Shown: positions 1 to 9,833 of the stretch, one piece after another | How positions within the stretch are numbered: the first letter of the stretch is position 1 | How the letters are laid out: every line of letters starts with the position of its first letter | NCBI GenBank assembly: GCA_963707895.1 | Contig: CAVPRS010000003.1 | Span: 248,001-312,000 of the forward strand | DNA length: 64,000 nt | Direction of reading: 5' to 3' | Origin: Fodinibacter sp963707895 | Lineage (GTDB): Bacteria > Actinomycetota > Actinomycetes > Actinomycetales > Dermatophilaceae | Position numbers and translations under genes: made by a program | Notes under the pieces: model-generated | Seen by the model: the letters and a program-made list of their open reading frames with translations, nothing else | The model's database searches: none | What the model was told of the DNA's origin: nothing

Positions 1-2608
1 GCCGCACCGCGGTGACGACGTCGGGGCAGCGCGTGACGAGCTCGCGCAGCGGCGCCAGCCGGCGTGCCCGGGCGCCCTCGGCCCGAAGGTAGGTCTCCTG
101 CTCGGGGTGCTCGGCCAGCACGTCGGCCAGCCGGTCGGCCACCGCGGCGCGCACCCGGTCGGCGTTGGCGTCGACGACGGCCCGGTCGGCCTCGGCGAAC
201 TCCCCGAGGCTGCGGGTCAGCGCCCGGCCGTCGTGCGCGGCGACCCTGGGATCGCGCAGCGCGACCTCCTCGGCCAGCGACGACCACCACACCCACTCGA
301 CCTCCGACGTGGCCAGCTCGGCGGGCACCCCGCGGGCGCGCAGGTCGTCGACGAGAGGCCGCAGACCGGATGCCGTCAGCCGGTCGAGCTCCGCGGTCGT
401 CGCGGGCACCACCCCGAGCCGGCCCACCGCGGCGGCGAGGTCGTCGACCCGGGCGTGCAGGGAGAGGAGGTCGAGGTCGACGAGGGAGGTCACGGCATCC
501 GCCTCGCCGGCGCCCCCGGACGTCTCGTGGCCCGGCAGGTGCGCGTCGAGCCAGGTGAGGTCGGCCACCAGACCGGCGTGCGCAGCACGGGCGCGGTCGA
601 GCTCGACCGGGATCTCGGGCCGGCCGCCGGAGCCGGCGAGCTGGCGCCACGCCACCCGCTGCTCGCTCGCGGCGGCCAGCGCCATGTGCAGGTCGGCGGG
701 CGGGCGCCCCGGGCGCAGCAGGGACCGGGCCTGCCGACGCAGCCGCCAGCGGTCGAGCCAGCCGAGCTCGGACCCCATCGAGCGACGGTAGGACGAGCTG
801 CCGGTGGCCGTGACGAGGTCGGTCAGCGGGATGTCGAAGACCTCGGGGCGGAACACCTCGAGGGTGTCGCGGACCTCGCCGACCGTGGCGAGCACGTGCG
901 CCCAGTCATCGGTCGTGGGCGACTCGGGCAGCTGGATGCCGCGGAAGACCTCCGCCAGCGTGCGGGCGGTGTCGTCGACCGTGCCGCCGGCGAGCCGCTC
1001 GACCCGTTCGCGGGCCTCTGCGGCCTCGTCGGCGGTGTGGATGCCGGCCCCGAACCACGGGTCGTCCGCACCGTCGGCGTCCCAGTCGGCCAGCGACGCC
1101 ACGGTGGCGACGGCGGCCGCCGCCGACGTGACCTCGTCGCGGTCGAGGCCGGCGAGCACCTCACCTCGCAGCCGGACCCGCGACCGGGGTGGCACCGGCA
1201 GGGCGGCGAACGCCGAGACGGCTTCCTGTACCTCGTACAGGGTCACCGCCCAGGGCTCGCGCTGCTCGTGCAGGGAGCCCACGTGCGCGGTGAGCCGGTC
1301 GGCGGCGGTGCGCCGGGCGGCCGCGGGCGCGGTGACCCGAGCGGCGGCGGGACCGGTGGCGGAGGCGCGGGCGTCTCCGCGGCCGGCCTCCGGACGGGCC
1401 AACCGGTCGAGGCCGTCGACCAGCTCGCGGGCGACCCGGCGGCGGCCGTGCGCGCCCGCGTGCAGGTCGAGCACGAGCTCGCTGAGACCGACCCGGTCGA
1501 GACGGCCGACGACGGCGTCGATGGCGGCGCGCTTCTCGGCGACGAAGAGCACCCGCTTTCCGTCGGCGGCCAGGGTCGCGATCAGGTTGGCGATGGTCTG
1601 CGACTTGCCGGTGCCGGGCGGCCCGTGCACGACGAGGTGCGAGCCGGACCGCACCGCCTCGATGGCCTCCTGCTGGCTGCTGTCGGCGTCGAGCACGAGC
1701 ACGTCGCGCTCGGGGTCGTCGAGGGCGACCCGGCCCCGGTCGAGCTCGGAGCGCACGGCCCGCAGCGCGTCGGGGTCGCCCGCGAGCGCCGCGACGACGT
1801 CGTGGTCGGCCAGGGAGTCGCCCTGCGCGGCCAGGTCGGCGACCATGGGCAGCTTGGCGTACGAGAAGGTGCCGACCACCAGCCGCGGGGTCACCGAGAA
1901 GTCGGGCACCCCGGCGCACGCCGCGCCGAGTGCCGCGTAGACCGGGTAGGGGTCGAACATGGCGTCGGGGGTGGCCAGCGCCTCGATGGCGTCCTCGTCG
2001 AGGGTGATGCCCTGCTCGGAGCGCAGGTAGTGGACGAGCACCGGGTTGAGCTCGAGCTCGGGCCCGAGGTCCAGCTGGTAGTCGCCCTGCGCGGCGCCGG
2101 TGGGACGCAACGTGCACGAGCGCAGCAGCACCGGCGCGGCCGGGCTGCGGGGAGCCGGGCGGCCGTCGGGCAGGTGGGCCGCCCAGGTGGCCATGCCGAC
2201 GGCGAGGAAGCAGGTGAGGATGCCGCGCTCCTCGGCGAGCTCACGGCCCTTGGCCGCGATGGCCCGGGCTCGCCGTCGGGCGTCGTCGAGCGCAGCGGGC
2301 TCGCGCACCAGGTCGGACAGCTTCGTCGGGCGGCCGGCCATCATGCTGGCGACGCCGCCGGGGTGGGCCGTGGTGAGGTCGAGGGTGCCGGTGGGCAGGT
2401 CGCGGTACCAGAGCAGGGTGTTGCGCCCGCCGAGGTCGACGAGGTGGCGCGTCCAGGTGGCCCGAGCCGCCGCCACGCGGGTGGCACGCGGGTCCTCGTC
2501 GACCAGCGCGACTGGTGAGGTGTCGCCGGGCAGCGCCGGGGTGGGGCCGGTGCCGGCAGCGCCCTCGACGGGCAGGCCCTCGCCGCGCGTCGGGGACGTG
2601 TCACTCAC
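1..2608 (-). CDS. DUF4011/AAA-type superfamily 1 helicase, N-terminal 869 codons (C-terminus outside window)
   Basis: Large nucleotide-driven helicase-like protein of the actinobacterial DUF4011/AAA_11-AAA_12 family; its cellular role is not settled and is usually guessed to be DNA repair or defence. The GTG at 2608 is chosen because TGAGG lies directly before it and no better start exists upstream. A Walker A motif, HGPPGTGKSQT, lies near residue 328 after a long N-terminal region, followed by VLFVAEKRAAID (motif Ia-like). The frame is open to base 1, and the last residues read RELVTRCPDVVTAVR, which in this family leads into a PCW.MSPL segment, so the later helicase motifs lie beyond the left edge. 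Confidence 0.85.
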   Translation of the reverse strand, partial: MSDTSPTRGEGLPVEGAAGTGPTPALPGDTSPVALVDEDPRATRVAAARATWTRHLVDLGGRNTLLWYRDLPTGTLDLTTAHPGGVASMMAGRPTKLSDLVREPAALDDARRRARAIAAKGRELAEERGILTCFLAVGMATWAAHLPDGRPAPRSPAAPVLLRSCTLRPTGAAQGDYQLDLGPELELNPVLVHYLRSEQGITLDEDAIEALATPDAMFDPYPVYAALGAACAGVPDFSVTPRLVVGTFSYAKLPMVADLAAQGDSLADHDVVAALAGDPDALRAVRSELDRGRVALDDPERDVLVLDADSSQQEAIEAVRSGSHLVVHGPPGTGKSQTIANLIATLAADGKRVLFVAEKRAAIDAVVGRLDRVGLSELVLDLHAGAHGRRRVARELVDGLDRLARPEAGRGDARASATGPAAARVTAPAAARRTAADRLTAHVGSLHEQREPWAVTLYEVQEAVSAFAALPVPPRSRVRLRGEVLAGLDRDEVTSAAAAVATVASLADWDADGADDPWFGAGIHTADEAAEARERVERLAGGTVDDTARTLAEVFRGIQLPESPTTDDWAHVLATVGEVRDTLEVFRPEVFDIPLTDLVTATGSSSYRRSMGSELGWLDRWRLRRQARSLLRPGRPPADLHMALAAASEQRVAWRQLAGSGGRPEIPVELDRARAAHAGLVADLTWLDAHLPGHETSGGAGEADAVTSLVDLDLLSLHARVDDLAAAVGRLGVVPATTAELDRLTASGLRPLVDDLRARGVPAELATSEVEWVWWSSLAEEVALRDPRVAAHDGRALTRSLGEFAEADRAVVDANADRVRAAVADRLADVLAEHPEQETYLRAEGARARRLAPLRELVTRCPDVVTAVR

Positions 2609-2678
2609 CTCAGCAGGCTAACAACGCGAGGCGGCCCCACCCGTCAGGCTCCGGGGTGGGTCGGTCACCGGACCGCTC

Positions 2679-3941
2679 TCAGGGCACCGCGGCCGGGTGG
2701 GTGCGCACCGCGCTGAGCGCCGCGACCAGCCCCACGACGACGGCGACCCCCAGCGCCACGAGCGCCAGCACCGTGAAGCTCGCCCGGTCGACGACCACGC
2801 CGGCCAGCGCCCCGCCGAGCCCGGCGACGAGCCCCATCACCAGGTCGGAGGCCCCCTGGGCACCGGCCCGCTCGGACAGGGGGACCGCGGCCGTCAGCAT
2901 CGTCGACCCGGCCACGAGGGTGCACGACCAGCCCAGGCCGAGGAGGAACAGCCCGGCGGTGATCGTCAAAGAGCCCCCTTCGGGCGCGGCCGAGGCGAGG
3001 AGGGTTGCGGTCGACAGGATCACCGAGCCGACGATCGCGACGGCGCGCCCCCCGAACCTGTCGACCGCCAGACCCGTGAGCGGGGAGAAGGCGAACATCC
3101 CGAAGACGTGGATGCTGATGACCAGGCCGATGACCTCCAGACCAGCGCCCCCGTGGTGCAGGTGCAAGGGGGTCATCACCATCACGCTCACCATCACCAC
3201 GTGGCCCAGGGCGAGGGTGAGCAGCCCGAGGCGGGCCGCCGGGATGCCGGCGATGACCCGCAGCCCACGGCTCACCGACCCGTGGGCGGGGCCGGAGTCG
3301 TCGCCCTCGGCGATCCGCCGCCGCCGGGCCTCGAGCAACGGGTCGGGCCGCAGCCGCACGCTGACGACGGCGATCGCGAGGAGCAGCCCGATCACCGAGA
3401 AGACGTAGGGGCCGGTGAGGGCCGGCAGGCCGAGCCGGCGGGCGACCGGCGTGCTCGGGCCGACCAGGTTCGGCCCGAGCACGCTGCCGACGGTGGTCGC
3501 CCAGACCACGATGCTGAGGTCGCGCGCACGGTGCTTCGGCAGCGCGAGGTCGGCTGCGGCATACCGGGCCTGGCTGTTGGAGGCCGTGGCGCCCCCGAAC
3601 AGGATGCTGGAGACGAGCAGCAGCGCGAAGCTCCCGATGACCCCTGCGGTGATCAGCCCGACCGCGCCCACGGCCGCGAGGACGTAGCCCAGCACCAGGC
3701 CGGGACGGCGACCGCGCGCAGCCATGATCCGCGACATCGGGATGGCGATGACGGCCGCGCCGAGGATCTGGAAGGTGCCACCCAGCCCGGCCCAGCGCGC
3801 CGACCCGGACACCTGCTCGGCGAGCAGGGCACCGACCGCCACGCCCGCCGACATGCCCACCCCGCCCAGGATCTGTGACGCGCTGAGCGTGCGCACCACG
3901 TGCCGCTGCACCCGGTCGGGTGCCGGGGCGGTCGTGGTCAT
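2679..3941 (-). CDS. MFS transporter, probable drug/metabolite exporter
   Basis: 420-residue integral membrane protein with about twelve hydrophobic segments, the normal size for a major facilitator exporter. The loop between helices 2 and 3 reads SRIMAARGRRPGL, resembling the D-R-x-G-R-R signature of this superfamily, and GPYVFSVIGLLLA plus a charged loop (RPDPLLEARRRR) mark the middle. The substrate cannot be deduced. It lies 70 bp downstream of the helicase start on the same strand and is not obviously co-functional with it. ATG at 3941 opens the first hydrophobic stretch correctly. Confidence 0.85.
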   Translation of the reverse strand: MTTTAPAPDRVQRHVVRTLSASQILGGVGMSAGVAVGALLAEQVSGSARWAGLGGTFQILGAAVIAIPMSRIMAARGRRPGLVLGYVLAAVGAVGLITAGVIGSFALLLVSSILFGGATASNSQARYAAADLALPKHRARDLSIVVWATTVGSVLGPNLVGPSTPVARRLGLPALTGPYVFSVIGLLLAIAVVSVRLRPDPLLEARRRRIAEGDDSGPAHGSVSRGLRVIAGIPAARLGLLTLALGHVVMVSVMVMTPLHLHHGGAGLEVIGLVISIHVFGMFAFSPLTGLAVDRFGGRAVAIVGSVILSTATLLASAAPEGGSLTITAGLFLLGLGWSCTLVAGSTMLTAAVPLSERAGAQGASDLVMGLVAGLGGALAGVVVDRASFTVLALVALGVAVVVGLVAALSAVRTHPAAVP

Positions 3942-4148
3942 CGCAGCAGTATGCCGGGTGGCCCGTCGACGACTCGCTCGTACCAGAGGTCGTCGAGGGC
4001 CACCGCGCCAGGGCCGGCCCGCGCCCGTTCTCGATGTTCGCGAGACGCCGAGACGCCGGTTCGAGCCGTTCGGCCGACGCGTGGGCGAGTGTGGACGACG
4101 GCTCGGCTGCCGCTAGCCTGTGGTGGCTCGCGGCAGCACCGCGGGCAG

Positions 4149-4223
4149 GCCCTCGTAGCTCAGGGGAAGAGCACTTCTCTCCTAAAGAAGGTGTCGGCAG
4201 TTCGAATCTGCCCGGGGGCACCA
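4149..4223 (+). tRNA. tRNA-Arg (anticodon CCT)
   Basis: A full cloverleaf folds by hand: acceptor GCCCTCG pairs with CGGGGGC (one G-U), D arm GCTC/GAGC, anticodon stem CTTCT/AGAAG around loop CTCCTAA, T arm GGCAG/CTGCC around TTCGAAT, discriminator A and an encoded CCA. Anticodon CCT reads the arginine codon AGG. It is the only tRNA seen in the window. No integrase or duplicated 3' end lies nearby, so there is no sign that it serves as an attachment site. Confidence 0.96.
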
Positions 4224-4232
4224 TCGCCGGCG

Positions 4233-5946
4233 TCAGCCCGCAGGTGGCGGCTGCTCGTCGGCGCCGGGTCGCGGTGCGAACCGGTCGAGCATCTCGTCGA
4301 CGTGCGCCGAGGTCGCGGCCTGTCCGCGCGGTGACCCCGTCATCAGGGCCAGGAAGCGGTCACCACGGAGCGACTCGAGGCGCAGCTCGTCCACCGCCGA
4401 CACGGTCGCCGTGCGCGGGACCCGGCGCAAGCAGCGCGATCTCGCCGAAGGAGTCACCGGGGCCGAGGCTGGCGACGGCCCGGCCGTCCCCGACGACCTG
4501 CGCCGTCCCCGCGACCACGACGTAGAACCGGTCGCCGGGGTCGCCCTGGCGGAAGACGTCGGCGCCGGCCGGCACGAGCACGTGGTCGAGCTCACGGGCG
4601 ACGGTCTCGAGCGCGGGCAGCGGAAGGGCGTCGAGGAGGGGCACCGCCTCGCAGCAGGGACAGCTCGTCGTCGCGCCCGACGATCACGGCGTCGAGCGCT
4701 CGCAACCGGCGCCACGAGAGCGCGATGGCCACCGGGGTGAGGAGGCCGAGCACGACCAGGGCGGTACGCAGGTCGAGGGCGTCGATGACGACCGGCGTCA
4801 GGAGCGCACCCAGGCCCACCGCGATGGCGACGACGCTCTCGAGCAGCCCGAAGACGCGGGCGAGGGCCGCTGGCGGGGCGATCCGGCCGATGAGGGTGAA
4901 GCCCCCCACGTCGATCGAGGGCGTTGCCCGCGCCCACGATCGCGAGCATCACCATCGCCGACGCGACCGAGGGCACCAGGCCGATGACGACGAGCGGCGC
5001 TCCCCAGAGGAGCGCACCGAGGCCGAACCAGGCCGCCAGCCGCTCGGTGCCCGACGAGGAGCGCCGCCGCGGCCGACGCGAGCGACCGCTCCGGCACCCA
5101 GGGCGGCGTTCAGCAACCCGACGCCCGGGTCCCCGAGCCCGACGAGCTCGACCGCGACGACGACCATGAAGACCGTGATCGCCCCACGCATGAAGGTCTG
5201 GACGCCGATCAGGCCAAAGAGCAGCCGCAGGTCGCGATGGGCGTTCACGGCACGGACCCCGCCGAGCGCTCGGGCCAGCGCACCCTCGGAGTCGTCGACG
5301 TCGTCGAGCGGGGTCGACTCCGGGTGCACCCGGAGCATGAGCCATCCCGCCCAGGCCGACGCGAGGGCCGCGACCGCGAGCACCCAGGCCGGTCCACCGG
5401 TGGCGAGCAGGACCGCGCTCGATGGGCCGGGCCGGCCAGGGTCGCGGCCGAGTCCAGCGCACCGCGCACGACGTTGGCACCCGCCAGCTCGGGCGGGGTG
5501 GCGCACAGCGACGGCAGGAGCGCGGAGTGGACCGGCCGGAAGAGAACAGCGGCGGCCGACGACACGGTCACCAGCGCGTAGACCGCCAGAGCGGGTCCGT
5601 CGACGAACACGGCCCACCCGGCCAGGGCGATGGTGACGGACCGCACGAGCGAGACGGCCACCAGCACCTTCTCGCGGGGCCAGCGGTCCGCGAACTGGGT
5701 GGCCAGCGGAGCCACGATGGCGGCGGGGAGCACCCGGACGAGGGCGACGACACCGACCTCCGTGGCGCCGCCTCGGCCGTAGGCGTAGACCGCGAGCACC
5801 ACGGTGACGGCCCACTCCGCCGTCCACGCCGCGAAGAACGCCGCCTGGGCACGCCTGAGCTCGGGGTTGCGCCAGTTCGTGACGAAGGCACCCGCGGCAG
5901 CGCGCAGCCGCGACGGCTGCACGCGCGCAGAGGGAACCGACGCCAT
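4233..5946 (-). pseudogene. MFS transporter fused to a C-terminal cyclic-nucleotide-binding domain, disrupted by about six frameshifts
   Basis: Read across frames, this encodes a roughly 570-residue protein: an MFS body (MASVPSARVQPSRLRAAAG, then LVSSAAAVLFRPVHSALLP-type helices) followed by a Crp-like effector domain (ETVARELDHVLVPAGADVF, PGDRFYVVVAG, GDSFGEIALL, PRTATVSAVDEL). MFS-cNMP fusions are known in actinobacteria and may gate transport by cAMP (inference). The frame changes near 5430, 5090, 5055, 4925, 4650 and 4435. Conserved sequence resumes after each shift, so either the gene decayed recently or the assembly has indel errors. It ends 10 bp from the tRNA. Confidence 0.75.
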
Positions 5947-6053
5947 CGTCGAAGGGTAGCCACGCCGCCCACCGCCCTGCGGGAGGGCGCTCGGTGTCAG
6001 GAGGCAGGGTCACCCGGCACCCGGCATCCGGCTCGGGCTGGCACCATGCGCAG

Positions 6054-6947
6054 GTGAGCATCGACGACGTCGCCCAGGAGCTCTACGCCCTCGTTCCGGA
6101 GGAGTTCACGGCCGCGCGCAACGCCCGGGCCAAGGAGGCCAAGGCCGCCGGTGACACCGAGCTCGCGGCCCAGGTGCAGGCGCTGCGCAAGCCCACGGCC
6201 GGGGCGTGGCTGCTCAACCAGCTCGTCCGCGTGCACGCCGACGAGGTCCAGCAGGTTCTCGACCTCGGGGCCCAGCTGCGCGCGGCCCAGGGCAGCCTGG
6301 GCGCCGCCGAGGTGCGGGCGCTCGACCAGCAGCGACGACAGCTGACCCGTGCCGTGGCCCAGCAGGCGCGCAGGCTCGGTCTGGATGCCGGGCGGCGGGT
6401 GACCGACCAGGTCACCGCCGACGTCGAGGAGACGCTGCGCTCGGCGATGGTCGACGAGGCCGCGGGGGCCGCCCTGCTCACCGGCGTGCTCACCGACACC
6501 TTCAGCTCCACGGGACTGGAACCCGTCGACCTGTCCCGGGTCGTCGCCGTGGCGGGCTCGGCGACGGCCCCGACGACGGCGCGGCCGGTCGCGGCGGCAT
6601 CCGACGACGTCGAGGAGGCCGCTGAGCCCGACCCGGCGCACGAGCGCCTGGTCGCACAGGCCGCGGAGGCGCTGGCGAAGGCACAGGCCGACCTCGAGGC
6701 GGCGGGCGAGGCCGCCGAGCAGGCCCGCGCCCTGGCCGCGACGACCCGCGAGGAGCGGGAGTCGCTCGAGGCCGAGCGCGACGAGGCCAGGCGTGTCCTG
6801 CGCGAGGTCGAGAAGCGCCTCGCCACGGCGTCCGAGCAGGAGGAGGCCGCGACCCGCGCCCGCGAGCGGGCCGACGACCTCGAGGAGTCGGCCACCGAGG
6901 TCGCCGAGCGGTCGCAGCGCCGGCTCGACCGGCTGCGCCAGCACTGA
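6054..6947 (+). CDS. coiled-coil protein of unknown function
   Basis: 297 residues, acidic and alanine/glutamate rich. The N-terminal third (VSIDDVAQELYALVPEEF, then RNARAKEAKAAG) is probably a small folded domain; from about residue 200 onward the sequence is heptad-like (QAAEALAKAQADLEAAGEA, EKRLATASEQEEAATR) and should form a long coiled coil. No enzyme motif is visible. The start is set at GTG 6054, where recognisable sequence begins; an in-frame GTG at 5994 has a better Shine-Dalgarno (GGGAGGG) and would add 20 residues. It is intact although both neighbouring transport genes are broken. Confidence 0.75.
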   Translation: MSIDDVAQELYALVPEEFTAARNARAKEAKAAGDTELAAQVQALRKPTAGAWLLNQLVRVHADEVQQVLDLGAQLRAAQGSLGAAEVRALDQQRRQLTRAVAQQARRLGLDAGRRVTDQVTADVEETLRSAMVDEAAGAALLTGVLTDTFSSTGLEPVDLSRVVAVAGSATAPTTARPVAAASDDVEEAAEPDPAHERLVAQAAEALAKAQADLEAAGEAAEQARALAATTREERESLEAERDEARRVLREVEKRLATASEQEEAATRARERADDLEESATEVAERSQRRLDRLRQH

Positions 6948-6959
6948 CCGGGGCTGCCG

Positions 6960-8082
6960 TCAGGCCGAGTGCTCGCGGCCGTAGACCTCGAGCTCGGTCG
7001 CCTTGGCGGACAACCAGACTCGCTGCCCGGCATCCAGACCGAGGTCGGCGACGGCGGCAGGGGTCACGTCGACCAGCGCCGACGGCTGCCCCACCAGGTC
7101 GAGCCGCACCCGGTCGGTGAGCAGGGTGAGCCCGGCGATCGTGGCCGGCCAGGTGTTGCGCACGCTCGGTGCGTCGGGCTGCTGCGTCGCTCACCACGAC
7201 GGATGACGGCCGCAGGGCCACGAGCACCTGCCCCGCGCTCGTCGTGGTCGGGCACGACGAACGACCCACCACCGTCGAGGGCGACGTGCGCGCCGTCGGC
7301 GGTGCCGGCGATACAGGTTGAGGCCGACCAGCCGGGCGACGTAGTCCGTGGCCGGGCGCCGCGCGACCTCGGCCGGCGTGCCCTCCTGCACCACGCGCCC
7401 GTCCTCGAGCACGAGCAGCCGGTCGGCGAGCACGAGCGCCTCGAGCGGGTCGTGCGTGACGAGCAGGCACGGGCCGGCGAAGTCGGCGAGGTGGCGCGCA
7501 GCTCGGTCTGCACGTCGAGGCGGGTGCGCGCGTCGAGCGCCGACAGCGGCTCGTCGAGCAGCAGCAGCGCGCGGCTCGCCGGCGAGCGCCCGGGCCAGCG
7601 CGACCCGCTGCGCCTGACCGCCGGACAGCGTCGGCAGGTCGGCGCGGTGCCAGGTCGCCGAGCCGAGCCGCTCCAGCCAGGGGTCGGCGGCCGCGCGGGC
7701 CGCCGCGCGACGCAGCCCGCGCGGCGCGCGGCGCGAACGCCACGTTGTCGCGCACGCTCAGGTGCGGGAACAGCCGGTAGTCCTGGAACACGAAACCGAC
7801 CGGGCGCTCGCCGGCTCGACGAAGGCACCGGTGTCCGCGTCGTCGAGCGACCTCGCGCCGAGCCGGACGATCCGGCCGGCCGACACGGGCGTCAGGCCGG
7901 CGAGCGCCCGCAGCAGGGTGCGTCTTCCCGGCGCCGTTGGGTCCGAGCACGGCGAGCACCTCGCCGGGCGCGGCCGTGAGCGCGGCCCGAAGGGTGAACC
8001 CGCCGCGGGTCACGCCGGCGTCGACGACCAGTCCGTCGGTGCTCGCCAGGGTCGCGCGGTCCGGTGCGGTCGTCGCGCTCAC
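6960..8082 (-). pseudogene. modC: molybdate ABC transporter ATPase ModC, frameshifted
   Basis: ATPase that would energise molybdate import. The pieces are clear but lie in different frames: N-terminus from GTG 8082 with Walker A LGPNGAGKT, then VGFVFQDYRLFPHLSVRDNV (Q-loop), Walker B RALLLLDEPLSALDART, and a C-terminal TOBE (molybdate-sensing) segment ending at 6960. One shift is an extra C inside the Walker A/helix junction (AAGACGCACCCTG where ACG ACC CTG is expected). At least five more follow, around 7800, 7700, 7580, 7430 and 7320-7170. The start overlaps the modB stop by 4 nt, as in intact mod operons. Confidence 0.8.
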
Positions 8083-8969
8083 CCGAGCGCACCGCCGCGC
8101 AGCCAGCGGTCGCGCAGTGTCACCAGCACCACGACCGACACGAGCAGCAGCACGAGGCTGAGCAGCGATGGCGGCGTCGGGGTCGGTCTCCAGGGCGTAG
8201 TACACGGCGATCGGCATCGTCTGGGTGCGGCCCGGGAAGCTGCCCGCGAAGGTGATCGTCGCGCCGAACTCGCCGAGGGCGCGGGCCCAGCAGAGCACCG
8301 CGCCGGCGACCAGCGACGGTGCGACCAGCGGCAGCGTCACCCGCCGGAACACGACCATCCTCGGTGCGCCCAGGGTGGCTGCGGCCTCCTCGAAGCCACG
8401 GTCGGCCGAGCGCAGCGCGCCCTCGACCGTGATGACGAGGAACGGCATCGCCACGAACGTCTCGGCCATGACCACCGCGGTGGGGCGTGAACGGGATGGT
8501 GATGCCGAACCACTGGTCGAGGTACTGGCCCGACGAACCCGTTGCGCCCGAAGGCGAGCAGCAGCGCGACACCGCCGACCACGGGCGGCAGCACGAGCGG
8601 CAGGGTCACCAGGGCGCGCACCAGCCGCAGCCCGGGGAACTCGGTGCGGGCCAGCAGCCAGGCCAGCGGCACGCCGACCACGAGCGAGATGGCCGTGGCC
8701 ACGGTCGAGGTCCACAGCGAGAGCTTGAGCGCCTCCGCCGCCTGCGAGCCGTGCAGGATCGACCAGGCATCGGCCCCACGGCGCCCGGAGCACCAGCCCG
8801 GCCAACGGGAGACGAGGAACCCGATCGCGACCACCGCGGGCACCAGCAGGGCGGCCGGGGCCGACCGCCCCGCTCCCCCACCGGTGGCCCGGCGCTCCCG
8901 CTCGCGCCGGCTCAGCGTCGAGGACGACGAGGGCCGGCGCGGCACGCGGTCGACCGGCGGGGCGGTCAC
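8079..8969 (-). pseudogene. modB: molybdate ABC transporter permease ModB, frameshifted
   Basis: Membrane permease of the molybdate importer. GTG start at 8969 overlaps the modA stop by 4 nt, and the TGA at 8079 overlaps the modC start. Conserved pieces are VVGVPLAWLLART, LPLVLPPVVGGVALL, the EAA-loop region EEAAATLGAPRMVVFRRVTLP, and ARALGEFGATITFAG. About five single-base shifts occur: a missing C near 8810, extra bases near 8785, 8530, 8485 and 8170, mostly in C or G runs. They sum to +3, so start and stop are in register by coordinates. That pattern fits either decay or homopolymer read errors. Confidence 0.8.
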
Positions 8970-9766
8970 GGCTGCTGGAACCCTGCCGCCGTCAGCACGG
9001 TCGCACCCGCCGGCGAGAGCACGTAGTCGACGAACGCCGCGGCCGTCGCGGCGTTGGCGCTCTTGGTCAGTGCCGCGATCGGGTAGCTCGTCGAGGCGTT
9101 GACGTCAGCGGGGATCTCGACCCCCACGACCTTGTCGCCGGCGGCCTGCACGTCGGTCACGTAGACCACACCCGCGTCGACCTCGCCGAGCTGCACCTTG
9201 CTGAGCACCGACTTCACGTCGGGCTCGAGGGTCACCGGCTTGACGGTGACCTGTGCGTTGGTGAAGACCTTCTCCGCCGCGGCACCGCACGGCACCTGGG
9301 GCTGGCAGAGCGCGGTCTTCACGGCGGACGACGCCAGCGAGTCGACGCCGGTCACCTTGCCCGGGTTCGACGGCGGCACCGCGATCTCCATGATGTTCTC
9401 GGCGAAGACCGTCGGGTCGGCGGCGGCGCCGGCGGCCACGACCGTGTCCATGTTCTTGGTGCTCGCCGACGCGAAGACGTCGGCGGGGGCACCCGAGGTG
9501 ATCTGGGTGGCCAGCGCCGAGCTGCCCGCGAAGCCGAAGGTCACCTTCACGCCGGGGTGGGCCGCCTCGAACTGCCGCCCGAGCGTCGTGAACGACTCGG
9601 TGAGCGAGGCGGCGGCCAGCACGGTGATGTCTCCCGAGACCGACGGCGACGCGGCGGTCGAGGCGGTCGCGCCGCCCCCGGTGCCCGAGCCGGAGTCGTC
9701 GGACCCGCAGCCGCCCAGGCCGAGGCCGACCAGAGCGGCAACCGTGATGGTGGCGATGCGACGCAT
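8966..9766 (-). CDS. modA: molybdate-binding lipoprotein ModA
   Basis: Periplasmic-type solute-binding lipoprotein that captures molybdate (or tungstate) outside the membrane and hands it to ModB. 266 residues with an N-terminal signal and lipobox (VGLGLGGC), then a Ser/Gly/Thr-rich tether. The mature part has the family pattern ITVLAAASLTESF, FGFAGSSALATQI, ADVFASAS and GEVDAGVVYVTD, which supply the serine/threonine oxyanion contacts. GAAGGAG lies 8 nt before the ATG. First structural gene of the mod operon and the only one of the three transporter genes with an intact frame. Confidence 0.93.
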   Translation of the reverse strand: MRRIATITVAALVGLGLGGCGSDDSGSGTGGGATASTAASPSVSGDITVLAAASLTESFTTLGRQFEAAHPGVKVTFGFAGSSALATQITSGAPADVFASASTKNMDTVVAAGAAADPTVFAENIMEIAVPPSNPGKVTGVDSLASSAVKTALCQPQVPCGAAAEKVFTNAQVTVKPVTLEPDVKSVLSKVQLGEVDAGVVYVTDVQAAGDKVVGVEIPADVNASTSYPIAALTKSANAATAAAFVDYVLSPAGATVLTAAGFQQP

Positions 9767-9833
9767 GAGGCTCCTTCGGGGCTGGGGTCGTGGGCGGTGG
9801 TGGGCTGTGGTGGCCTGTAGCGGTGGCGGTCGG

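Noticed and set aside
107..2518. 803-codon open frame on the plus strand
   Set aside because: It is the exact codon-aligned complement of the helicase gene, rich in Gly/Val/Arg with no recognisable domain; a high-GC antisense artefact.
4149..4223. tRNA as attachment site of an integrated element
   Set aside because: No integrase, no duplicated tRNA end, and the neighbouring genes are ordinary chromosomal ones.
2665..4224. 519-codon minus-strand frame beginning MVPPGRFELPTPSLGEKC
   Set aside because: Its start is the antisense of the tRNA-Arg, a well-known spurious translation; the rest is out of frame with the real MFS gene.
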